Part shown: positions 43,344 to 50,416 of the stretch, in pieces
How positions within the stretch are numbered: the first letter of the stretch is position 1
Layout: every line of letters begins with the position of its first letter
NCBI GenBank assembly: GCA_013290125.1
Contig: JABCYQ010000010.1
Location: forward strand, 1 to 64,000
DNA from: Vulcanimicrobiota bacterium
GTDB lineage: Bacteria; Vulcanimicrobiota; Vulcanimicrobiia; Eremiobacterales; Eremiobacteraceae
Length of the DNA stretch: 64,000 bases
Direction: 5' to 3'
Program-made: the position numbers and the translations under genes
The notes under the pieces: model-generated
Database searches by the model: none
Told to the model about the DNA's origin: nothing
What the model saw: the letters and a program-made list of their open reading frames with translations, nothing else

Positions 43344-44053
43344 CGTGCTAAAGCCGTTGGCGCGGTCGCCGCGCGCCACGCGATTCCAGCGATGGCCGTG
43401 ACGAAAGCCGCGCTGCCGATCACGAGCGCGCAAAGCGCGAGCAGCGAAGCGACCGGCGCGCCCAGGAAAAGCGAGTTGATACGCGGCGCCAAGCGGGCGA
43501 CGAGCGCGGCGGCGACCGTGGCAAAAGCCTGCGTCGCTAGAGCCGGCGCACCGGCGGAAAGCGCTATCTGCAAGAACGCGCTGCCGAGCAGCGCAACTGT
43601 TCGTACGTGCGGCGTTCCATCCGTTACGTTTATGCAGGCGGTCACCAATCGATCGAACCCGCCTGCTCCCATCAAGAACCAGCCGAACAGCGTGGCACTC
43701 AAACCCGCGATCGGCCCCGATTCTCCGAATACGTCGCGAACCGGGATCGTCTGCGATGCGACGGCCGCGTCGAACAACTCGCCCGCTGCGGCGGCGGCGG
43801 CGGCGATGATTGTCGCACATAGGCCGACCGATGCACCTTGCAGGGCGTTGAGCAGCGCGGCTCTGGCAAGCGAGGCCAGGTCCCCGAGATCGCTGTCGAA
43901 ATGTGCCATGTGTTGTGCAAAGATCGGCGCTAGCACGACGGCGATGGCGACGCGCGCGACGCGCGGCACGGCGCGCGCCCGCCCAAGCGGCATCGCCGCC
44001 GCGAATGCTGCTGCCTTCGCGAATCCAAGCGCGAAGGCCGGCGTCGCCATCAT
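43340..44053 (-). CDS. fliR: Flagellar export gate protein FliR
   Basis: 237 residues from ATG 44053. Extremely Ala-rich with about six membrane helices and the usual FliR landmarks: PLGRARAVPRVARVAIAVVL near the start, then VFGESGPIAGLSATLFGWF and LALSAG-like helix ends late. It forms the core export gate with FliP and FliQ. The order fliP-fliQ-fliR-flhB-flhA is the conserved one. It begins three bases after the fliQ stop. Confidence 0.9.
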   Translation of the reverse strand: MMATPAFALGFAKAAAFAAAMPLGRARAVPRVARVAIAVVLAPIFAQHMAHFDSDLGDLASLARAALLNALQGASVGLCATIIAAAAAAAGELFDAAVASQTIPVRDVFGESGPIAGLSATLFGWFLMGAGGFDRLVTACINVTDGTPHVRTVALLGSAFLQIALSAGAPALATQAFATVAAALVARLAPRINSLFLGAPVASLLALCALVIGSAAFVTAIAGIAWRAATAPTALAR

Positions 44054-44056
44054 GGC

Positions 44057-44335
44057 CTACGTTCGTACCAAAGCCGGCAGCGCGCGATTGATCTCGTCGA
44101 ACAGTGCGACTAGCGCCGCAAGAGCCAGACCGCCGAATGCGGCTACCATGAGCGCGACCGCAACGAGCTTCGGTAAGAACGAGACGTTCTGGTCTTGCAC
44201 TTGGACGATCGTCTGCGCGATGCCGACCGCGACGCCTATCGCGGCCACCGTTGCGACCGCGGGGAACGCGATGAGCGCCCCCGTCTTCATCGCGGCGGCG
44301 AAAAGAGATTGTGCTAACGCGGCGGCGTGCGTCAT
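44057..44335 (-). CDS. fliQ: Flagellar export gate protein FliQ
   Basis: 92 residues from ATG 44335, overlapping the fliP stop (ATGA). Two membrane hairpin helices with the typical FliQ central motif: AVGIAQTIVQVQDQNVSFLPKLVAV. Length equals the family norm of about 89. An upstream in-frame start (44374) would add 13 residues and lose the coupling overlap. Confidence 0.93.
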   Translation of the reverse strand: MTHAAALAQSLFAAAMKTGALIAFPAVATVAAIGVAVGIAQTIVQVQDQNVSFLPKLVAVALMVAAFGGLALAALVALFDEINRALPALVRT

Positions 44336-44991
44336 CGGAACGACGCCGCGAGCGCAGATGCGACGAGCGTCCATCCGTCCGCCGCCACGAACAGCAGCAG
44401 CTTTATAGGCAGGGCGATCGACGTGGGCGAGACCATGAACATGCCGAGCGACATCAGCACTGCCGCCGTCACCATGTCGATCACCGCGAACGGCAGCATC
44501 AGCGCGAAGCCCATCGCGAACGCCGTGCGCAATTCGCCGACGAGGAAGGCCGGAGCGGCGACGGTGAACGGCGCATTGCGCGGATCACCTTGTGCCAAGC
44601 CCGCGATGTGGGAAAACGCCGCGACATCTGAGCGCCGCGCCTGACGAAGCATGAATTCGCGAAGCGGCTCGGCGCCTCGCGCGATAGCCTGTGCCGGCGT
44701 GATTTGCCGCGCGACGTACGGCTGCACGGCGACGCGGTCGATTTTCGAGAGCGTCGGCGCCATGATGGCTGCCGTCAGCATCATCGCAAGCGCTGCGAGG
44801 ACCGCGTTGGGCGGAAGCGATGCGCTGCCGAGCGCTGTGCGAAGAAGGCCAAGGACCACGATGATGCGTGTGAACGATGTCGCGGCCACCGCGAGCAGCG
44901 GCACGATGGAAAGTGCGAAAAAACCCAACACGAGGTCGACCGGCGTGCCCGCGTGCGGAAGTGCGACCGCGTGAGGTGGTATAACGTTCAT
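44332..44991 (-). CDS. fliP: Flagellar export gate protein FliP
   Basis: 219 residues, starting directly over the fliN stop. FliP landmarks: ATSFTRIIVVLGLLRTALG, the APTLSKIDRVAVQPY segment, GELRTAFAMGFALMLPF and a long hydrophobic end (MVSPTSIALPIKLLLF). There is no cleavable signal peptide ahead of the first helix, unlike E. coli FliP. No fliO gene lies between fliN and fliP, where it often occurs. Confidence 0.95.
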   Translation of the reverse strand: MNVIPPHAVALPHAGTPVDLVLGFFALSIVPLLAVAATSFTRIIVVLGLLRTALGSASLPPNAVLAALAMMLTAAIMAPTLSKIDRVAVQPYVARQITPAQAIARGAEPLREFMLRQARRSDVAAFSHIAGLAQGDPRNAPFTVAAPAFLVGELRTAFAMGFALMLPFAVIDMVTAAVLMSLGMFMVSPTSIALPIKLLLFVAADGWTLVASALAASFR

Positions 44992-45260
44992 GGCTGCGCG
45001 GCGCCATCCGCCGTCGAGATCACTCTGAGGATTTCGACGCCGAGCGAACCGTCGTCTGAAAGCACGATGTCGCCTTCGGCCACGGCGACGCCGTTGACGA
45101 GGAGGGCAACGGGCGCATCGGGCGCGATGTCGAGCGAAACGACTGTGCCGGGCGTGTAGGCGAGGACGTCGGCGATCCTGACCGATGCTCGGCCGAGGAC
45201 GACTCGCACGTCGAGTGCCACCTCAGCGAGATCGTCGAGTGAGACACGCGACGACGTCAC
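44988..45260 (-). CDS. fliN: Flagellar motor switch protein FliN (SpoA domain)
   Basis: 90 residues from a GTG overlapping the upstream stop (GTGA). A single SpoA (FliMN_C) domain: VALDVRVVLGRASVRIADVL, TPGTVVSLDIAPDAPVALLVNGV and ISTADG end. FliN normally forms the lower C-ring with FliM. It is slightly shorter than most FliN because the N-terminal extension is missing, which makes it close to a bare SpoA domain. Confidence 0.88.
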   Translation of the reverse strand: MTSSRVSLDDLAEVALDVRVVLGRASVRIADVLAYTPGTVVSLDIAPDAPVALLVNGVAVAEGDIVLSDDGSLGVEILRVISTADGAAQP

Positions 45261-46036
45261 GCGGCCGGTGTGCCGTTGATGCGCCCAATCTCTACCGCAC
45301 GCGACCGCTCGTCGGCTTGCATCTCAAGGGATCCGAGCCGGCCATTGGCGATCACAGAATCTTGGACGAGCAGATCGACACGTGCGAGAGCCTGAGGGCG
45401 AAGCGAGACAACCATGCCGGGCGTCCAAGCAAGGATCTGCGCGAGCGGCGCGTGGACGCCGCGGAGTTCGGCGCGCACGGTGATATTCACATTGCCGATG
45501 TCGCTTTTGGAGACGTACGCCAAAGACGCGTCGCCCGATGGGTCGCGATCGGCGACGGGCGCGAAGAGTTGCAATATCGCGCATCGCCCGGAACGCGTCC
45601 TCACTTCCACATTGCAACGCCACGTGCGATCCCCGGTGGGTCTGTCGATCTCGGTTTCGGTCCACCGCGCCTGGCGAAAACCCTCGGCGTTGAGCAATCG
45701 CTCGATCACCTCCCCGATGATCGAACGCTCGATGGGCGTTTCCCGCTCTGCCCCGCAGCCCCCGATGACGAAGGCGAGCAGAGCGGCCTGCGATTTTGTA
45801 TCAATCGTGCACCACGCGACACCGGCGTCGTGGAGAGCAAGCCACGCTCGGTCGCCTGTGGGTCCGCATTCGTACGCACCGCGCCGCGGTTCGTCGTACG
45901 TGATGTCCAGGTGTCCGCGCAATGCCGCGCGGGAACGCTGGGCGATGCCCTGCGCCAATTTCGGCAGCCATTCAGGTGGCACGTTGCTTTCACGATTCGG
46001 CCGGGGCCACTTCACGCGCCGACGCGGGTGAGTCAC
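45257..46036 (-). CDS. FliM-like SpoA-domain protein lacking a CheY-binding N-terminus
   Basis: 259 residues from a GTG overlapping the upstream stop. Its C-terminal domain (about 170-250) is a SpoA fold: NVNITVRAELRGVHAPLAQIL, TPGMVVSLRPQALARVDLL. The central part (about 40-165) is FliM/YscQ-like and weakly conserved. The LSQxEIDALL motif with which FliM binds phospho-CheY is absent; the start MTHPRRRVKWPRPNRE is simply basic. Gene order and length match SctQ/YscQ as well as FliM, but the neighbouring flgF/G-like gene favours a flagellum. Confidence 0.75.
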   Translation of the reverse strand: MTHPRRRVKWPRPNRESNVPPEWLPKLAQGIAQRSRAALRGHLDITYDEPRRGAYECGPTGDRAWLALHDAGVAWCTIDTKSQAALLAFVIGGCGAERETPIERSIIGEVIERLLNAEGFRQARWTETEIDRPTGDRTWRCNVEVRTRSGRCAILQLFAPVADRDPSGDASLAYVSKSDIGNVNITVRAELRGVHAPLAQILAWTPGMVVSLRPQALARVDLLVQDSVIANGRLGSLEMQADERSRAVEIGRINGTPAA

Positions 46037-46776
46037 TTCACGAGTCCAAGCGCTGTGCGCGTGTCTTTGTCGGTGGCCGACGCGATGGCGACCTGTGCCT
46101 CGAGCTGCCTACGTGCTCCCCAGAGTCGCGCAAGATCTCCCTCGATGTCGACCATTCCCGCATCGAGTACGTGCACGCGCAGACGCGATACGCCCGGTTC
46201 GCCAGCGGAGACGATCGTGGGATTGCCGGCCGACGCTGTGGGCGCCAAAAGGACATCGCCGTCGCGCGCGAGGCGTTCGGGCGCCGGGAAAACCGCCAAT
46301 GCCAAACGGGCGATTGCGTTGCTTCTGATTTCGCGCCGGCCCGTCGTCGTATCGATGCGCTCGGCTTCGCCGAAGAGCACGCCGCGCTCGTCAATCCTAT
46401 AGCTTGAATACCGCTGCGCCGCGATATCGGAGGCTGGCACCTGACAGACCGCCAACCCGGCGAGCGGCTCGCCAGTGTCGTTGACGCGGAAGCCGAGCGC
46501 GAGCGCACCCGATTGATCGGTGAGCCGTCCTTTCGCGTCGATCTGGAATTCGCCGCGGCGGCCGAAACGCGTGACGCCGTTTTGCCGTAGCACGAATAGT
46601 CCGCGGCCGTCGATCGCGACTGCAAGTGGTGAACTTGATGGAATTGTCGCGCGCACATCGCTTGAAATAGATTCGCCGGCGAGCACACCTGGTCGATCGG
46701 GCGCGTCGCCGACAGCCCCCGGGATAGAAGCGCGCCGCGCGTCGGCGAGGATCACTTGTGGATCGAGCATTGGCAT
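46033..46776 (-). CDS. FlgF/FlgG-like flagellar basal-body rod protein
   Basis: 247 residues from ATG 46776 (GGAG five bases upstream). The rod-protein core is visible: SSPLAVAIDGRGLFVL, GVTRFGRRGEFQIDAKGRLTD, GALALGF and a C-terminal DIEGDLARLWGARRQLEAQ helix like the D0 helix of FlgG/FlgF. The standard N-terminal LYTAASGM helix is missing; the protein starts with PMLDPQVILADARRASIPG instead. It may be FlgF or FlgG; which cannot be decided. It is the first recognisable gene of the overlapped flagellar operon. Confidence 0.8.
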   Translation of the reverse strand: MPMLDPQVILADARRASIPGAVGDAPDRPGVLAGESISSDVRATIPSSSPLAVAIDGRGLFVLRQNGVTRFGRRGEFQIDAKGRLTDQSGALALGFRVNDTGEPLAGLAVCQVPASDIAAQRYSSYRIDERGVLFGEAERIDTTTGRREIRSNAIARLALAVFPAPERLARDGDVLLAPTASAGNPTIVSAGEPGVSRLRVHVLDAGMVDIEGDLARLWGARRQLEAQVAIASATDKDTRTALGLVK

Positions 46777-47255
46777 TGCACTCCGATAAAGACGCGACCG
46801 CGAATTGCGACCACCTTGAGCGCGACGTCCCCGATCGCAGCACGCACGATACGGGGCGGACCTTTATGGTCCGCCGGCGCGCTATTGTAGGGCGGACCTT
46901 TACCGACCGCCGGGCGACGGTGAAGCTCGGCCCCGCATTTGCCGCGCGCTTCGACCGGCCGACCGTTAAGGCCAATACCACATTTGACGCGCTCTATCGC
47001 GGGCCGACCGTAAAGCTCGGCCCAACATTTGATCTGTCGCGCGGGCCTGCCGCAAGGGTCGGAGATACATTGCAATTTTCCGGTGGCGGCAGCATGCAGG
47101 ATCACGGCGAACCCGCCGGTGCGGTCGCGAGCCGCGGAATCGCGCAGGCCGTACGCTGCGCGGTCAGCGAGGCTCAGACTTGTGGGTGGACGATACGCGC
47201 CGTCAAAGGCGAACGCGCGATCCGCCACCGCGAGACGGTATCTTTGTGAGTCCAT
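46752..47255 (-). CDS. Uncertain open frame with an in-frame palindromic-repeat array
   Basis: 167 codons from ATG 47255 (no clear Shine-Dalgarno) to a stop 25 bases inside the flgF/G-like gene. The first 60 residues (DSQRYRLAVADRAFAFDG) and the last 30 (AIGDVALKVVAIRGRVFIG) look protein-like. Between them are four 15-residue units of the form KCxxELxGRPAxxRx, which are simply the translated repeat array. It may be a real small protein invaded in frame by repeats, or noise. The plus strand is open across the same stretch. No other gene is seen in 46777-47384. Confidence 0.3.
   Translation of the reverse strand: MDSQRYRLAVADRAFAFDGAYRPPTSLSLADRAAYGLRDSAARDRTGGFAVILHAAATGKLQCISDPCGRPARQIKCWAELYGRPAIERVKCGIGLNGRPVEARGKCGAELHRRPAVGKGPPYNSAPADHKGPPRIVRAAIGDVALKVVAIRGRVFIGVQCQCSIHK
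46855..47070. repeat. TTTAT-loop hairpin and degenerate 45-base tandem repeat array
   Basis: A perfect hairpin GGCGGACC-TTTAT-GGTCCGCC (46855-46875) is followed by a second GTAGGGCGGACC copy and about four degenerate 45-base units (GGGCCGACCGTAAAGCTCGG type). The unit length is a multiple of three, keeping both strands open. Confidence 0.8.
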
Positions 47256-47384
47256 GCGCGAGATTGTGGCCCGAGCGTGAGTCCCGGATATTGCCGGCGA
47301 GCGAGAATTCGCAATGTTTTGCAAGGTGCGCGACCGGCGGGGTATCGTACACTCAGGGCGCCGCGACAAAATGGAGTGAGACGA

Positions 47385-47777
47385 ATGAAGATCAAAGTAA
47401 CCAGCGTGTATGTGGACAATCACGAGAAAGCTCTGCGCTTCTATACTGAGGTACTGGGGTTCATCAAGAAGTCCGATTTCAGCAACGGCCCGTATCGCTG
47501 GCTGACCGTGGCCTCATCCGAGGATCCGGACGGAACCGAGCTGCAACTCGCGATGAACGATAACCCCGCTGCCAAGGCCTACCAACAAGCAATTTTCCAG
47601 CAGGGCCAGCCCGCGGTCATGTTCTTCACCGACGACATCAAGGGCGACTTCGAGCGCATCAAAGCGCGGGGCGCTGAATTCACCATGCCGCCGACCGAAG
47701 TGACCGGTTCGACCATCGCGCAGTTGAACGACACGTGCGGCAATCTCGTTCAAATCACTCAGCTGAAGCGCTGGTAG
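47385..47777 (+). CDS. Glyoxalase/VOC-fold family protein
   Basis: 130 residues from ATG 47385 with GGAG eight bases upstream. Paired beta-alpha-beta modules of the vicinal oxygen chelate fold: VTSVYVDNHEKALRFYTEVLGF, then a long variable loop and VMFFTDDIKGDFERIKARGAEF, ending DTCGNLVQITQ. Residues at the metal positions (His/Glu in many members) are partly conserved (Glu in TELQLAM). Members include glyoxalase I, bleomycin-binding and dioxygenase proteins; a general annotation is safest. It stands alone between the divergent flagellar operon and modC. Confidence 0.9.
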   Translation: MKIKVTSVYVDNHEKALRFYTEVLGFIKKSDFSNGPYRWLTVASSEDPDGTELQLAMNDNPAAKAYQQAIFQQGQPAVMFFTDDIKGDFERIKARGAEFTMPPTEVTGSTIAQLNDTCGNLVQITQLKRW

Positions 47778-47795
47778 GGCGGGCGCAGGACGCCG

Positions 47796-48863
47796 TTAGG
47801 AGACCCGCGCCTCGCCGGCCTTAAACGTCGCGTGCACGATCGCGCCCGGTTCGAGCCCAAGTGCGGTGGCAGAGCGGGCTGTAATGCGCGCGATTACGGG
47901 CGGCTCGGAAGCGATCGAGACGCGCACGACACCGCCGTCGGGGACCATGCTCTCGACTGGCCCGGTGAACCGGTTGCGCGCCGAGGTAGGCGATTGATCT
48001 CGTGAGATAGTCACCGCGTCTGGTTCCACAACGACTGCGACCGGGCCCGACCACACACCCATCACGACAAGGCCGTCTCCATCCGGCTGACCTGCAAGCC
48101 GAACAATGCTCGTGCCATCGCTTTCCGCGCGCGCGATTCCAGAGAACAAGTTCACCCCCGCGAACGCCGCGACGTACGGGGTCGCTGGCGCGCGGCGAAG
48201 TTCGGCGCTGGTACCGCGCTGGACGACCACGCCGCCTTCAACCACCGCGAGCCGATCGGACAGCAGCATCGCATCCGCCGGATCGTGCGTCACGAGCACC
48301 GTCGCCGACGACGAATCTTTGATGGCGGCGATCAGGGCCAAGCGCAACGCGGGGCGCGCGCGCACGTCAACCGACGAGAGCGGCTCATCGAGCAGCAGTG
48401 CGGCCGGTCGCAGCGCGATCGCGCGCGCGAGTGCGACGCGTTGCGCCTCGCCGCTTGATAGCGTGTGCGCGCGCCTCTCAGCGAGATGCGCCACGCCGGT
48501 CACGTCGAGCGCTTCGAGCGCGCGACCGGTGGACTCGCGCGCGCTCCGGCCCGACGCGCGCAGACCGAACGCAGCATTTTCGATCACCGTCATCGCGCCG
48601 AAGAGCGCGCCGTTGGGGAACGTCACGGCCACGCTGCGCCTGTGCGGCTGCTCGAACACGCGCCGCTCGGAGTCGAACCAAGTCGTGCCGTCGCAGGTGA
48701 TGCGCCCGCGCTCCGGCTTGTGCAGCCCGGCGATGCAGCGCAAGATCGTGGACTTGCCCGCGCCGCTCTCGCCGACGAGCGCAAGCGTTCGGCCGCGATC
48801 GACGTCAAACACTGCATCGAACGCGAACGGTGTGCTCCCGCTGACGTCGACCGAGAGACTCAT
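47796..48863 (-). CDS. modC: Molybdate ABC transporter ATP-binding protein ModC
   Basis: 355 residues. ABC ATPase with Walker A GESGAGKST, signature LSSGEAQRVALARA (Q to A.. variant), Walker B ALLLDEPLSSVD and an H-loop LVTHDPADA. The C-terminal region (about 270-350) is a TOBE-like molybdate-binding domain. It powers molybdate import through ModB and starts over the modB stop (ATGA). Gene order on the strand is modA-modB-modC. Confidence 0.9.
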   Translation of the reverse strand: MSLSVDVSGSTPFAFDAVFDVDRGRTLALVGESGAGKSTILRCIAGLHKPERGRITCDGTTWFDSERRVFEQPHRRSVAVTFPNGALFGAMTVIENAAFGLRASGRSARESTGRALEALDVTGVAHLAERRAHTLSSGEAQRVALARAIALRPAALLLDEPLSSVDVRARPALRLALIAAIKDSSSATVLVTHDPADAMLLSDRLAVVEGGVVVQRGTSAELRRAPATPYVAAFAGVNLFSGIARAESDGTSIVRLAGQPDGDGLVVMGVWSGPVAVVVEPDAVTISRDQSPTSARNRFTGPVESMVPDGGVVRVSIASEPPVIARITARSATALGLEPGAIVHATFKAGEARVS

Positions 48864-49687
48864 CGCGTCCGCCGGCCGAGATTGGCGAGCACGCCCGAGC
48901 CGAGCAGTGCCCCGTAGGCGACGCAGGCGAGCACGACGGAGATCGTCACCGCTGCGTCCATATCGGATTCGGCTGCGACGTACGCCGCGAGCGGCATGGT
49001 CTGTGTCACGCCGGGCAAGTTGCCCGCAAAGGTGATCGTCGCGCCGAATTCGCCGAGACCGCGCGCCGCGGCCATCGCGAGTCCGGCCAAGAGCGCCGGG
49101 AGCGCCGCGGGCAGTGTGATGCGCCAGAACGCGTACGCCGGCGACGCGCGCAGCGTCGCAGCGGCGTCGAGCTGATCGCGGTCCGTCCGTTCGAACGCCG
49201 AGCGCGCGGCGATCACGTAAAGCGGCGCCGCGACGAACGTCTGCGCGAGCACGACCGCGGCGGTGCTGAACGGCACGTGCATCCCGAACAGGTCCAAAAA
49301 GCGCCCGAGCAGTCCGCTTCGTCCGAATGCCAAAAGCAGTCCAAGTCCGGCGACGACCGGCGGCAAGACTAGCGGCAGCGTCGCCAGCGAAGCGAGCGCG
49401 TCTCTTCCTTTGAAATTGCGCGCAAGGAGTGCGGCGAGCGGCGTACCGCCGAGCACGATCAAGACGGCCGATGCGAGCGTCGTCTCAAATGACAGACGCA
49501 ACGCGTCGACGACGATCTGGCGCTGCATCATGGAACCGACCGCGCTGAGCGGCACGTGGACGAGCAGCGCGGCCAACGGCAACGCGATAAAGCCGCCGAA
49601 GGCCGCCGCGAAGATGATAGCAGCGACCGCCATCAGGCGGTCGCTGATCAGCGCAGAGCCGCGGATGTCCTCAGTGGATGGGGACAA
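48860..49687 (-). CDS. modB: Molybdate ABC transporter permease ModB
   Basis: 275 residues from a TTG at 49687 (overlapping modA by 17 bases); ATG 49633 would give 257 residues and still keep the first helix. Five to six membrane helices and the permease EAA loop AAATLRASPAYAFWRITLPAALP. It forms the inner-membrane channel for molybdate. The C-terminal LGEFGATITFAGNLPGVTQT is characteristic of ModB. Confidence 0.9.
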   Translation of the reverse strand: MSPSTEDIRGSALISDRLMAVAAIIFAAAFGGFIALPLAALLVHVPLSAVGSMMQRQIVVDALRLSFETTLASAVLIVLGGTPLAALLARNFKGRDALASLATLPLVLPPVVAGLGLLLAFGRSGLLGRFLDLFGMHVPFSTAAVVLAQTFVAAPLYVIAARSAFERTDRDQLDAAATLRASPAYAFWRITLPAALPALLAGLAMAAARGLGEFGATITFAGNLPGVTQTMPLAAYVAAESDMDAAVTISVVLACVAYGALLGSGVLANLGRRTR

Positions 49688-50351
49688 ATCCGTTGGTCTT
49701 GAGAATCGCTTGCGCTTGCGGCGATGTCAGGAAGGTCACGAACGCCGCGGCATCGGCCTGCGATGCGCTCGCGGTGACGACTGCCGCAGGATAGTTCACA
49801 GCGGTCTGATCTTCGGCGGGGATCGCGATCGAATTCAGCGTTCCCGGCTTCGCGGAAACGGCGTCGGTCTGATAGACGATGCCGGCGTCGACTTCGTTGA
49901 GCACGACTTTCTCGACGACGCCTTCGACGTTGATCTCCTCGGTCGCGACATTCGGAGTGATGTTCAAAGCTTTCAGCGCGGCCCGCGCGTACCGCCCGCA
50001 CGGAGCGGTATCAACGCAGAGCGCTACTTTCACGTTGGGCGAAGCGAGGTCTCCCAACACGTGGACCGGCGAAGCAGGCGGCGTGACCACGACGAGGACG
50101 TTGTGAGCGATCACGACGGCTGGTTCGACAGTGCCGTCCGTGTGGGCGGTGTCCATCGTCTTTGAGTCTGCACTGATGAAGACGTCGGCGCTCGCCCCCT
50201 GCTTCAGCTGCGCGGCCAACACTTGGCTGCCGTCGAAATCGTAGCGCAGCGTCACCTGGGGATGGGTGGCCGTGTAGGCCTGTCCGAGCGCGGGCATCAC
50301 CGCGTGGAGCGATGCCGCTGCGAAAACCGTCAGGGTCAAGTTAGCGATCAT
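49671..50351 (-). CDS. modA: Molybdate-binding protein ModA lacking a recognisable signal peptide
   Basis: 226 residues from ATG 50351. The type II solute-binding fold of ModA is clear: LTVFAAASLHAVMPAL at the very start, VTLRYDFDGSQVLAAQLKQGASADVFISAD, DTAPCGRYARAAL and DAGIVYQTDAVSA. In normal ModA this core follows a signal peptide; here it starts at residue 5. No alternative upstream start in any frame up to the stop of the preceding gene gives a hydrophobic leader. Either the start lies in an unseen spliced position (unlikely), a frameshift removed the leader, or export is by another route. Confidence 0.85.
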   Translation of the reverse strand: MIANLTLTVFAAASLHAVMPALGQAYTATHPQVTLRYDFDGSQVLAAQLKQGASADVFISADSKTMDTAHTDGTVEPAVVIAHNVLVVVTPPASPVHVLGDLASPNVKVALCVDTAPCGRYARAALKALNITPNVATEEINVEGVVEKVVLNEVDAGIVYQTDAVSAKPGTLNSIAIPAEDQTAVNYPAAVVTASASQADAAAFVTFLTSPQAQAILKTNGFVPIH

Positions 50352-50416
50352 AGGCTCGCGGCTTCGGCGCGGTCGGGGACCAGCGTTGTGCCTCGTGCAC
50401 AACGAAGAACCACTGA

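Noticed and set aside
43167-44408. Plus-strand frame of 413 codons across flhB, fliR and fliQ
   Set aside because: Ala/Arg/Ser-rich antisense translation of membrane-protein genes.
44332-46036. Type III secretion (injectisome) identity for the SctQRST-like gene order
   Set aside because: A FlgF/FlgG-like rod protein is coupled to the same operon and no needle, translocator or secretin gene is present, so flagellar assignment is preferred though not proven.
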